Part shown: positions 1-6,206 of the stretch, piece after piece
Layout: each line of letters begins with the position of its first letter
Position numbering within the stretch: position 1 is the stretch's first letter
DNA from: Bacillota bacterium
GTDB lineage: Bacteria; Bacillota; Dethiobacteria; Dethiobacterales; Dethiobacteraceae
Direction of reading: 5' to 3'
Length of the DNA stretch: 10,011 bases
Assembly (NCBI GenBank): GCA_018725345.1
Contig: QLUI01000042.1
Location: 1-10,011, forward strand
The notes under the pieces: generated by a model
Database searches by the model: none
What the model was told of the DNA's origin: nothing
What the model saw: the letters and a program-made list of their open reading frames with translations, nothing else
Translations under genes and position numbers: made by a program

Positions 1-101
1 GAACCTAGATACGGCGGCAGGATTGCCTCGGCTCGTGCCTCCAACTGGAAGGCAAAGCGGGCGTAAGGGAAAATGAAGTCTTGATTCGTTATCACAATCA
101 T
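1..101 (-). CDS. cas6: Cas6-like crRNA endoribonuclease, N-terminal 33 codons only
   Basis: An open frame starts at ATG 101-99 and runs off the left edge after 33 codons. It reads MIVITNQDF, then an R-x-F-x-F-x-L strand, and ends in ILPPYLG. A first beta strand of the RxRFxLxA type followed by LPPYLGS is the usual opening of Cas6-family RAMP endoribonucleases (PF10040-like), which cut the pre-crRNA in its repeat and hand the guide to the effector. A purine-rich ribosome site (AAGGGGTGGT, 111-120) lies 9 bases before the ATG, and no other start is available upstream. The gene follows the last effector gene after an 82-bp gap, the largest in the operon, so it could also be expressed separately. 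Seen: motif, RBS and strand. Inferred: identity, because catalytic residues and the C-terminal glycine-rich loop lie outside the window. Confidence 0.72.
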   Translation of the reverse strand, partial: MIVITNQDFIFPYARFAFQLEARAEAILPPYLG

Positions 102-183
102 AGCAATAATACCACCCCTTTTCTTCCGGCCGCACAGTGGCAGCCGTGTATTAAAACAATCGGCGATGGCTATTGATGGCAAA
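102..183 (-). other. Intergenic gap between the 120-aa gene and cas6
   Basis: These 82 bp are the longest spacer inside the operon. They contain the cas6 ribosome site at 111-120 and a direct repeat of GCCATC on the minus strand (GCCATC-aata-GCCATC near 165-180). I see no convincing terminator hairpin with a U-tract and no good -35/-10 pair, so read-through into cas6 is the simplest view. Confidence 0.5.
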
Positions 184-546
184 TCAGGATGATTTGGGAA
201 ACTGCCTGTCTTTTCTGCCCCAGTCCTGTCTGGAGAGCCAACCGAGGATATACGAAAGCTCATCTGGTGAAAATCTCTTCAGCTTAACCCGGTTTTCATA
301 GAAGAATTTTCTAATCAAAGCCCAGTTGGAGTCGAACTGCCTGCCTCTTTTGCCGGGGTTGACGGAGAGCAGTGCCAGAAGTTGGGCAAGGGGGTCGTGG
401 TCATAACGGTGACGGTAAAAGAAAGTGGTCAGCTTCTTAAGCAAGTTGCCGTCAATCTTTAGGTTCTCCCTTTGTGCCTGGCCTAAAAGCTCTAGTCGAA
501 TCGTTTCCATGGCATCCAGAAGCCTGTTTTTGTCAGCATCGTTCAT
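184..546 (-). CDS. Unrecognised 120-aa helical, basic protein in a type III cas operon
   Basis: I do not recognise this protein. It is 120 residues, has no signal peptide or membrane segment, and looks mostly alpha-helical and basic. Segments include an N-terminal amphipathic helix (about residues 6-30), a helix ending in FFYRHRYDHD (42-51), a leucine-rich stretch (53-61), RKFFYENRVKLKRF (79-92) and a tryptophan-containing C-terminal helix SYILGWLSRQDWG (98-110). The ATG (546-544) shares one base with the stop of the preceding cas7 gene (TAATG), and AGGAGGGG at 558-565 supplies the ribosome site 11 bases upstream. It is therefore translationally coupled to the effector genes and sits between the last cas7 and cas6. 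A small helical RNA-binding or backbone protein (a second Cas11-like subunit) is possible, but this rests on size, charge and position only. No catalytic motif is visible. Confidence 0.75.
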   Translation of the reverse strand: MNDADKNRLLDAMETIRLELLGQAQRENLKIDGNLLKKLTTFFYRHRYDHDPLAQLLALLSVNPGKRGRQFDSNWALIRKFFYENRVKLKRFSPDELSYILGWLSRQDWGRKDRQFPKSS

Positions 547-1505
547 TAACGCTTTCGCCCCTCCTGTCTTTCCGCCCGGTCCATAAAGCGCTGCTTTAAT
601 TCTTGGGGCGAAAGCTTTCTGAATGACTCTTTTTGAAAGGCGACTAGATTTTCCTGAACTTGGCTTAATTCGGAGGGGGTCAGAGACGTCAGGTAGGCAG
701 CAGTTGTGTTTTTTATAAGGTTACTGTTGTCATGGAGGGCGGGAGGCAGAGTCAGGGATGCATGCCGGTTGTTACCGGACAAGATGATTTCCTGGGTGGA
801 AATTGTTACGCTGCCCAGTCCCCTGTTTTTTCCTCCGCCCAGTTTAAGGGAAAATTTGTTATCCGGGGGCACGCCTATCGCTAAGAAGAGAAAGCCAAGC
901 TCCTCATCACGAAGATTTTGAAAATAACAGGTTGTCAAAAACTCGGCAGGGGGTAAAATAACTTCCAGCCTTTCTACCGAGCCAATATCAGAATGCACCC
1001 AAGACTCGCAGTTATCGTGCCAGTAAAAACGGCGACCGCCCTGATTCTTGCCCCCCCAGCGGACGGGAAGAGGCAGCTTGGCTGTCTTTAGCTCTGCTGT
1101 TGAAACAGCTTCGGTAAAAGCAACCCGTCCTTGAAAGCCAAGGGTGCCGAATAAGGTGCAACAAGGACAGAGCAGCAAATCGTTCCTGCAGTTACCTTCC
1201 AAGCAGCAGGGGCCTAGTGCTTCGGCAAAGGTACGAACCGCGCCCTTAATGCCGGAACCTGGGATAACAGGGTTACTTTTGTTGCGTGATACCGCTTGGT
1301 AAACACCATCATTGTCCAGTTCAAGCTCACCGGAACCAATATGGAGCGGGCTGGCGTGAGGGTTTTCCATCAGCTTTATTGACAGCCCGAGATAACCGTT
1401 TAAGCCCGTCACAAGGTGATACATCTGTTCCTCCGCCAGGCGTTTCCGTTTTACTGGAATTTCTCGGACCATAAAATACTCCAGGTCGTCGTAAACAAAA
1501 GGCAT
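546..1505 (-). CDS. cas7: Cas7-type RAMP backbone subunit (fourth Cas7 of the complex)
   Basis: This is a RAMP-fold crRNA-binding backbone protein of 319 residues from ATG 1505-1503. GTG codons at 1517 and 1514 are possible starts, but they lie inside the ribosome site GGGTGGTG (1512-1519), and the ATG is 6 bases after it. Visible Cas7 features are SPLHIGSGELELDNDG (52-67), NPVIPGSGIKGAVR (78-91), a cysteine cluster C100, C101, C106, C113, C115, C116 running into TLFG (117-120), RRFYWHDN (158-165, a motif shared with other type III RAMPs), and the glycine-rich loop KLGGGKNRGLGSV (221-233). D64 or D66 sits where the RNA-cutting aspartate of Csm3 is found. An N-terminal extension of about 35 residues precedes the fold and a charged helical tail (275-319) follows it. 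By position it matches the Cas7-insertion protein of III-Dv and the last Cas7 of Cas7-11. One base separates it from the csx19-like stop. Confidence 0.88.
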   Translation of the reverse strand: MPFVYDDLEYFMVREIPVKRKRLAEEQMYHLVTGLNGYLGLSIKLMENPHASPLHIGSGELELDNDGVYQAVSRNKSNPVIPGSGIKGAVRTFAEALGPCCLEGNCRNDLLLCPCCTLFGTLGFQGRVAFTEAVSTAELKTAKLPLPVRWGGKNQGGRRFYWHDNCESWVHSDIGSVERLEVILPPAEFLTTCYFQNLRDEELGFLFLAIGVPPDNKFSLKLGGGKNRGLGSVTISTQEIILSGNNRHASLTLPPALHDNSNLIKNTTAAYLTSLTPSELSQVQENLVAFQKESFRKLSPQELKQRFMDRAERQEGRKR

Positions 1506-1506
1506 T

Positions 1507-1917
1507 TTATTCACCACCCGTCAGAAGTTTTACATAGCGGGTATAAACAGGGTGTTCGTTAGCAGTGATAACTTGCGTCAGAATGCGGGTATCCCGGGGG
1601 TTGCCGAAAGCACGCATACCGGGGTGACGGCCGATATCCGTCTCCAAAAGAATTTCTGTCAGCTGTTTTTCGTTAACAGGGCCTTCCAAAAGCAGCCCAT
1701 AACCGGTAGCCCATTGGACATCCAGCAGTTCATTAAAGTAACGGAAACGGAACCCAGCCCCGTATTTCGCCTTTAATCCAAACAGGATGGATAACAGTTC
1801 CCTGCCTGGTAAGGTAGCGTGAAAAAACAAGCCGTTATCCCAATCTTCAATAATGGCGCAGAAACTTACATTTTCGTGGATAGCCGCCAAGGCTTCGTCC
1901 AGCGTAATTGACCTCAT
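1507..1917 (-). CDS. csx19: Csx19-like type III-D accessory subunit
   Basis: The protein is 136 residues from ATG 1917-1915. An upstream ATG at 1926 abuts GGAAGG (1927-1932) with no spacing, whereas the chosen ATG is 9 bases away and 1 base past the preceding stop. It has no RAMP glycine loop, no cysteine cluster and no membrane segment. A strand-rich middle part reads FRFRYFNELLDVQWATGYG, then LLLEGPV, resembling my recollection of the Csx19 signature (a RLFN-x-ELRW-like strand and a following G-x-LL strand). The end is TQVITANEHPVYTRYVKLLTG, shown here as two strands. The assignment rests mainly on position: in type III-Dv of Synechocystis, csx19 lies between Cas7-2x and Cas7-insertion, and this gene lies between the third and fourth Cas7 here. 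Csx19 is a structural subunit of that complex without a known catalytic activity. The sequence match alone is weak; a different small subunit remains possible. Confidence 0.6.
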   Translation of the reverse strand: MRSITLDEALAAIHENVSFCAIIEDWDNGLFFHATLPGRELLSILFGLKAKYGAGFRFRYFNELLDVQWATGYGLLLEGPVNEKQLTEILLETDIGRHPGMRAFGNPRDTRILTQVITANEHPVYTRYVKLLTGGE

Positions 1918-1918
1918 A

Positions 1919-2839
1919 TCAGCCATCCTTCCGTATCAAGCGCTGCCAGTGGCGGCTTTGCAGTATGAGTTCAATTAGCTTAGTCCATTCCGCGGCGGCT
2001 TCGCCGCTGGATTTTACAACTTCCATCATTCCTAGTATGATTTGTTCCGGCACAGCAAAGGGGATGCTGTCTGTAGCAACGGAGTCGTCCCTAATCAAAC
2101 CATAATTTGAACGGGTCTGCTCGTCAAGGATCCCGATACCGCACAACTGGCGGCCGCTGCAGGACAGTGGGCCGTACTGGTGGATTTCAAAGCTGTTGAT
2201 TCTGGCTTTTACCCGGCCGAAGCCTCTGGATTTGGCCGAGCCGATACGCTGAAATCCGACATCTATGTCACGGATTACCAGCGCAATAAGAGCCAACTGC
2301 CAAAGCTGGTAGTTGGTAAGGGTAAATTCTCCAAAAAATGAGCCTCCGGTCACTACTTCCGACTCAAAGAGGGCGGTGCCTGCTGCGGTGCCCTTGCGAC
2401 GGTCAATACGCACACTGGTACGGCTTTCCGTGGAAACATATTTCTCGATATTCTCCACAATACCCTTTACCTGTTCCTGGGAAGCGATGATCGTCCAAGG
2501 GTAGGCATCGGTGATACGCATTCGGCTGGCAACAGATGTGGACCCAAAAAGGCGGCAGGCAAAACAGTGCTCCTTCTGATCCGATTTACAGACACCAACC
2601 TCACAGCAGTGATAACCAAGGGTACGCAGGATACGCTCGGCATGGCTGCGGATAACACCTTTCAGACTGCTGCCGGGAAGATAGGGAACTTCACCGAAAA
2701 CGGTTTTGACCCGCACCGATTCCATGTCGGGCCGGTTAGGGTCAAGAGACACACCTCCGGACTTGATTAAGACCGGGGTTACCGGCTCGACAATAAATTC
2801 GACGCGGGCGCGGTTGTATATTTTCTTAAACAACAGCAC
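1919..2839 (-). CDS. csx7: Cas7-type RAMP, Csx7/SSO1426-like (third Cas7)
   Basis: This is a 306-residue RAMP backbone protein. The features in order are TPVLIKSGG (21-29), RPDMESVRV (36-44), VPYLPGSSLKGVIR (51-64), a cysteine cluster C78, C79, C84, C92, C95 followed by RLFGS (96-100), RTSVRIDRRKGTA (140-152), and the glycine-rich loop GSAKSRGFGRV (200-210). The RPDME...PGSSLKG layout is typical of the SSO1426 (Csx7) family. D38 falls where the catalytic aspartate of Csm3-type Cas7 lies, so target-RNA cleavage is plausible. The residues from 215 on form a mostly helical tail. The start is uncertain: GTG 2839 is only 2 bases from GGAGG (2842-2846), whereas TTG 2833, two codons in, is 8 bases away. 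Either way the gene overlaps the end of the csm3-like gene by 8 to 14 bp. In III-Dv the equivalent pair of Cas7 domains is one fused chain (Cas7-2x). Confidence 0.87.
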   Translation of the reverse strand: MLLFKKIYNRARVEFIVEPVTPVLIKSGGVSLDPNRPDMESVRVKTVFGEVPYLPGSSLKGVIRSHAERILRTLGYHCCEVGVCKSDQKEHCFACRLFGSTSVASRMRITDAYPWTIIASQEQVKGIVENIEKYVSTESRTSVRIDRRKGTAAGTALFESEVVTGGSFFGEFTLTNYQLWQLALIALVIRDIDVGFQRIGSAKSRGFGRVKARINSFEIHQYGPLSCSGRQLCGIGILDEQTRSNYGLIRDDSVATDSIPFAVPEQIILGMMEVVKSSGEAAAEWTKLIELILQSRHWQRLIRKDG

Positions 2840-3917
2840 TTCCTCCCCTGATTTTTTCGCTTAGGAAGTGATAAAGTGTTTTGCGCCAGCCTGCCGGCTT
2901 GTCCTGCAAGTCAGCAGACTGGGTTGGCCCGGCAGCATCCCGTGTTTCCGTTTCAGGCAACCGGGCGTGCGTATAGCAGTTGCTGCTGAACAACAACAGG
3001 CCTTTTCCGGTCATTTTCTGGAACAGGTCGCGGAAGTTTTCGAAGCCCTGGCTTTTAATCTTATCTTTAGTCCAGTCGTTTTGCTGCAAAGCCCGGACCA
3101 GAGCGTGCTCGTCATAAGATTTTCCCGGCTCAATAAAGTGCAGGACTACTTGCTCAGGGTCCTCCGGGGGGTCGGCAGGAGGGGATGGCTGGCTGGCTTC
3201 CGCTTTCTTGGCAGGAGCCAGTGCGGACATGATGGAATCGAAGGTATGTTCCGCGACACTGTCAATGGTAATTTCCACCCTGCCCAGTCCGCGAGAAGTA
3301 ATGCCGCCAAGCCGGGCCAGTCCCTGGTTGAAGAAATCAAGTCCTAAAAGCAGCAGCCCAAGCTGGTAATCTTCCGGGTTTTCCACCAGCAGTTCAAAAG
3401 CAAAGCAGGTTTGGGCCGGCACAGCTTCAAAATCATATTTTAACTTACCTGCCGCTGTTTCTGTCTCTCTGTCAATGACCACCCCGTCTCGGACCGCAAT
3501 CCATTCCGGCCTGAAAAAATCGTCGGCCACCGGCATATCGGCTACGCTGACTTTTGAAGCTATCCAGTTAGAGCCGAACAGGCGGCAGACCTCACAACTT
3601 TTATTCCAAAGTTCATTGTCCGGATCCTTGCTGTTCATTAGTTTTTTCTTTAGATCCTTACTGATACAGCTTTTTGTGGCCGCCTCGCAGGCCAGTTCTG
3701 CACCTTTTTCGGGGAGGGCGCGCAAAAATGACTCAATATTGGAACGCAGGACCCCCTTGAAGGAAGAGCCCGGGATAAATGGGCGGCCCAAAAAATCCTT
3801 TACCACGGACATGTCGGTCCCTCCCAAGCCAGTGCCGCGGCCGACCCCGATATGCAGACCGGTGAGGGTGCGGACAATACCTTTGAAGATTACCCGCCGC
3901 TGAAAAGTATCGTACAT
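2826..3917 (-). CDS. csm3: Csm3-like Cas7 RAMP with an extra C-terminal domain (second Cas7)
   Basis: This Csm3-type Cas7 has 363 residues from ATG 3917-3915. AAGGAGGGG (3927-3935) lies 9 bases upstream, and the ATG follows the cas11 stop by 1 base. An in-frame ATG at 3950 would overlap cas11 and lacks such a site. It shows GLHIGVGRGTGLGGTD (20-35), SVVKDFLGRPFIPGSSFKG (37-55), cysteines C77, C84, C108, C111 with CRLFGS (111-116), RDGVVIDRETETAAGKLKYD (143-162), and the loop LGGITSRGLGRV (203-214). D35 matches the catalytic aspartate in the Csm3 thumb loop that cuts target RNA every six bases. Plain Csm3 is about 210-240 residues. Here a proline-rich linker (about 235-253) leads to a further ~110 residues containing VLHFIEPGKSYDEHALVRAL (258-277) and a helical FENFRDLFQKMTGKGLLLF segment (292-310). 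This looks like a small winged-helix-like domain, an inference from pattern only. Confidence 0.9.
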   Translation of the reverse strand: MYDTFQRRVIFKGIVRTLTGLHIGVGRGTGLGGTDMSVVKDFLGRPFIPGSSFKGVLRSNIESFLRALPEKGAELACEAATKSCISKDLKKKLMNSKDPDNELWNKSCEVCRLFGSNWIASKVSVADMPVADDFFRPEWIAVRDGVVIDRETETAAGKLKYDFEAVPAQTCFAFELLVENPEDYQLGLLLLGLDFFNQGLARLGGITSRGLGRVEITIDSVAEHTFDSIMSALAPAKKAEASQPSPPADPPEDPEQVVLHFIEPGKSYDEHALVRALQQNDWTKDKIKSQGFENFRDLFQKMTGKGLLLFSSNCYTHARLPETETRDAAGPTQSADLQDKPAGWRKTLYHFLSEKIRGGSAVV

Positions 3918-3918
3918 A

Positions 3919-4347
3919 CTACCTTTCCCCTCCTTGACCGGCCTTGGCAATTTTACGGAGGTAGCGGATATGGCGGTTCAGGTAGCCAAAGTACAGTCTG
4001 ACCAATTGGATGTGAAGTTCCGGATCGTTTCTTGCCAGTTCAGCCACCTTCGTCAGCTGCACGAGCAGTTCTTCGCCGAAATTGTCTTGGCGCCATCCCC
4101 CATCTCGTGCAATTTGGTACCGGATAAAATTTTTTATTTCATTGACAGATTTGGTGGCATTTGCTTTACCAGCCAGGTCTTGAAACTGTCTATTTCCGAG
4201 CTTTCCTTCCGGGGGGGCCGCCTGGCCGTTATAGCTAGTTTGACGGGCATTACAGAACCTCTCGACAAGTTCCACCAGGGGATCTTTCAGATTTTCCAGC
4301 GTATTGTGCCGCTCAACCAGTGTCTGTACTTCTTTCTCGCTTAACAT
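3919..4347 (-). CDS. cas11: Cas11/Csm2-like small subunit
   Basis: This is a 142-residue, all-helical protein. Its C-terminal half (IKNFIRYQIARDGGW, then a long helix through VQLTKVAELARNDPE and LVRLYFGYLNRHIRYLRK) has the size, charge and helix pattern of Csm2/Cas11 small subunits. These stack along the Cas7 backbone and hold the target-crRNA duplex. The start is set at ATG 4347-4345, which is 8 bases after AGGGG (4356-4360). The GTG at 4356 would lie inside that site and is unlikely. The gap to the preceding csx10 stop is 11 bp, and the stop is 1 base before the csm3-like ATG. In III-Dv the Cas11 part is fused to the end of Cas7-Cas5, and in III-E it lies between the first and second Cas7. 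Here it is a free protein at the same place in the order. Identity rests on fold pattern and context. Confidence 0.82.
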   Translation of the reverse strand: MLSEKEVQTLVERHNTLENLKDPLVELVERFCNARQTSYNGQAAPPEGKLGNRQFQDLAGKANATKSVNEIKNFIRYQIARDGGWRQDNFGEELLVQLTKVAELARNDPELHIQLVRLYFGYLNRHIRYLRKIAKAGQGGER

Positions 4348-4358
4348 AATCTTCACCC

Positions 4359-6206
4359 CTATTCTTGAGAGATTTTCTTAATATGGAAAGGGTCACAAAA
4401 ACCGGCTCGGCCAAAGCCTTCTTCCCGCAGACAGCCAAGACCGGTTTGTTCCAGGCCGGCCGCTGCTTGAAAAACGTCATCACTGAGAGAAGCGTTGGGC
4501 ATGGAAAAGACAAATGCGCTGCCGGCCAGGACAACCGGCACCAATTCCTTGCGTATGCCCAGGGCGCTGTTGTAGCCGCCCCTGAAACCAGTCCGCATGA
4601 TAGCCTTTTCCAGATTAAGGCCATCAACTCCCAGTTTACGGGATACCTCCCACAGCAGTTCTGTCTTAAGGTCTCCCGCAGGCAGTGATAAGTCGGAATG
4701 CAGGGTCAGCGAGAAAAAGACCAAGTCTGCCAAGTTAAATCCTCTCATTGAGAAAATCCCCTGTTTTTGCAGGTTGCTTTTAATCAGTGACGAAAATTCC
4801 TCCAATGACTTTTTCAGTTTGGCGGGCGAAGGAGCATTCTCAGGAGTTGACAACTTCACCTGTACACGGCCGAATCCCCTGCTGCGCGCGCCGCCGATCA
4901 ACAGCTCTTTTCCGTTCATGTTCACCAGGAACTGGCTCAAGGCAGGGGATATTCCTGTAACAGTACCTTTAAAACAGGGGCGTGTTTCTTCATCGTCTTC
5001 ACGGCCTGCAAGCAACAGCTGCAAAGTGTAGAGCTTCGCCTCAGCGCTCTGCCAGCGTTTACGGTTGATGGCGGTCTTGGTGTTGAGGGTGCTGCCCAGG
5101 CTGGTTTCCAGAGACGAACCGTTGACCGAGCGGTAGCCGCTGAGAACGCGCAACGGCATCTTGCAATGGCAACTGTCTTCCAATACTACCGTAACACCGC
5201 TCTGCCGCAGCAGTTTGACCAAGGTGGAAGCTATTAGAATGTCACGAGTACCGTGAGAGTTTTCCTTTTTTTGCAGGTCCGGAGAGGACTTGCAAGTTCT
5301 GGCTGAAAAGGGAATCGGCAGCGAGGCGCAGTCGGCAACGGCCGGATAAAAATCGGAAAAGAGGGCTGGTTCAGACAAAAAGGTGCGCCTGAACTCACCG
5401 TCCTGCCATTTTCCCGGCAGCGCGGCGGCAAATCCGGCAGCCACTGCACCACGGACATTGGCACCGGTAATATAGTCTAACCCGTCCAGGAAATTGTTTT
5501 TGGTTTTCAGACCACCCACCAGGATATTTTCTTTTGGCACCAAGGTAAGGCGTAGGCATGTCGCCGGCTCCTGGCGGACGGTTTCCGGAACTGCCGGCCG
5601 TGTAGTACACTCTTCATCGGTTATAACTGCTTCAAGCCGGCCCAAGCCTCTGCTTTTGCTCCGGCCAATGCCCCTGAGTGTTGTTACTGCGGCTTTGAAG
5701 AATCTTTCCTCATCTAAAGTAAGCTCGCGCCTCGCTTCCACACGGGTCAGAAAGCCACAAGCAGGCAAAAAAGGAATGAGCACCTCTGCATCATAAAGAA
5801 GCTTATCCTCCGCCGTCTTGCGTTTTCGGGATATGGTAACGCCGGTCCGAACGCAGTAGCCCTTCCCTGCGGTCTTTTTTTCTTGAAATACCGGCAGGAG
5901 GCTTTCATCCAGGAAAGCATCGTAGAAGCGCAACTTTCCTTCGCTTCTCGGTGAGCCAAAAACAGAACAGGCGAGACATTCTTTTTCCGAGCATCCCCCG
6001 GCAACATCAGGGTAGCACACATCAGGATCAATGCATCTGGCCAGGCGCTCAAATTCAATCCTAAGCGCCCCCTTGACAGCGGAAGCCGGTATAAAGGGTG
6101 CCCCCGAGGGCAGGCGGGCAGTGGATGCATCAACAAGAAACGAAGAGGCCTGTCCCCCTACCAGCAGTGAACCATGCAGGTTTAATCTGAGTATGTATGT
6201 TTTCAT
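4359..6206 (-). CDS. csx10: Cas7-Csx10 (Cas7-Cas5) fusion protein, type III-D
   Basis: The single 615-residue chain has two RAMP units. Residues 1-195 are a Cas7: LLVGGQASSFLVD (14-26), APFIPASAVKGALR (36-49), cysteines C58, C64, C72, C77, C80 running to SVFGS (81-85), and RGIGRSKSRGLGRL (178-191). D26 is 14 residues before the IP proline, the same spacing as catalytic D35 in the csm3-like protein, so this Cas7 could also cut RNA. A short linker (about 196-214) leads to a Csx10-like Cas5 unit: LVPKENILVGG (222-232), NNFLDGLDYITGANVRGAVA (237-256), which is the Csx10 hallmark LDYIPGS-x-x-RGA in variant form, and LLIGGARSRGFGRVQV (435-450). A helical C-terminal part follows, with RGGYNSALGIRKE (542-554). 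Csx10 is the type III-D Cas5 that binds the crRNA 5' handle and contacts Cas10. The ATG overlaps the cas10 stop (ATGA), with GGAGG at 6214-6218. Confidence 0.88.
   Translation of the reverse strand: MKTYILRLNLHGSLLVGGQASSFLVDASTARLPSGAPFIPASAVKGALRIEFERLARCIDPDVCYPDVAGGCSEKECLACSVFGSPRSEGKLRFYDAFLDESLLPVFQEKKTAGKGYCVRTGVTISRKRKTAEDKLLYDAEVLIPFLPACGFLTRVEARRELTLDEERFFKAAVTTLRGIGRSKSRGLGRLEAVITDEECTTRPAVPETVRQEPATCLRLTLVPKENILVGGLKTKNNFLDGLDYITGANVRGAVAAGFAAALPGKWQDGEFRRTFLSEPALFSDFYPAVADCASLPIPFSARTCKSSPDLQKKENSHGTRDILIASTLVKLLRQSGVTVVLEDSCHCKMPLRVLSGYRSVNGSSLETSLGSTLNTKTAINRKRWQSAEAKLYTLQLLLAGREDDEETRPCFKGTVTGISPALSQFLVNMNGKELLIGGARSRGFGRVQVKLSTPENAPSPAKLKKSLEEFSSLIKSNLQKQGIFSMRGFNLADLVFFSLTLHSDLSLPAGDLKTELLWEVSRKLGVDGLNLEKAIMRTGFRGGYNSALGIRKELVPVVLAGSAFVFSMPNASLSDDVFQAAAGLEQTGLGCLREEGFGRAGFCDPFHIKKISQE

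Noticed and set aside
546..6206. Subtype III-A or III-B assignment based on the Csm3- and Csm2-like genes
   Set aside because: The Csx10-type Cas5, HD-less Cas10, Csx7-like RAMP and several different Cas7 genes fit III-D/III-Dv better; no Csm4/Csm5 or Cmr1/Cmr3/Cmr5 pattern is seen.
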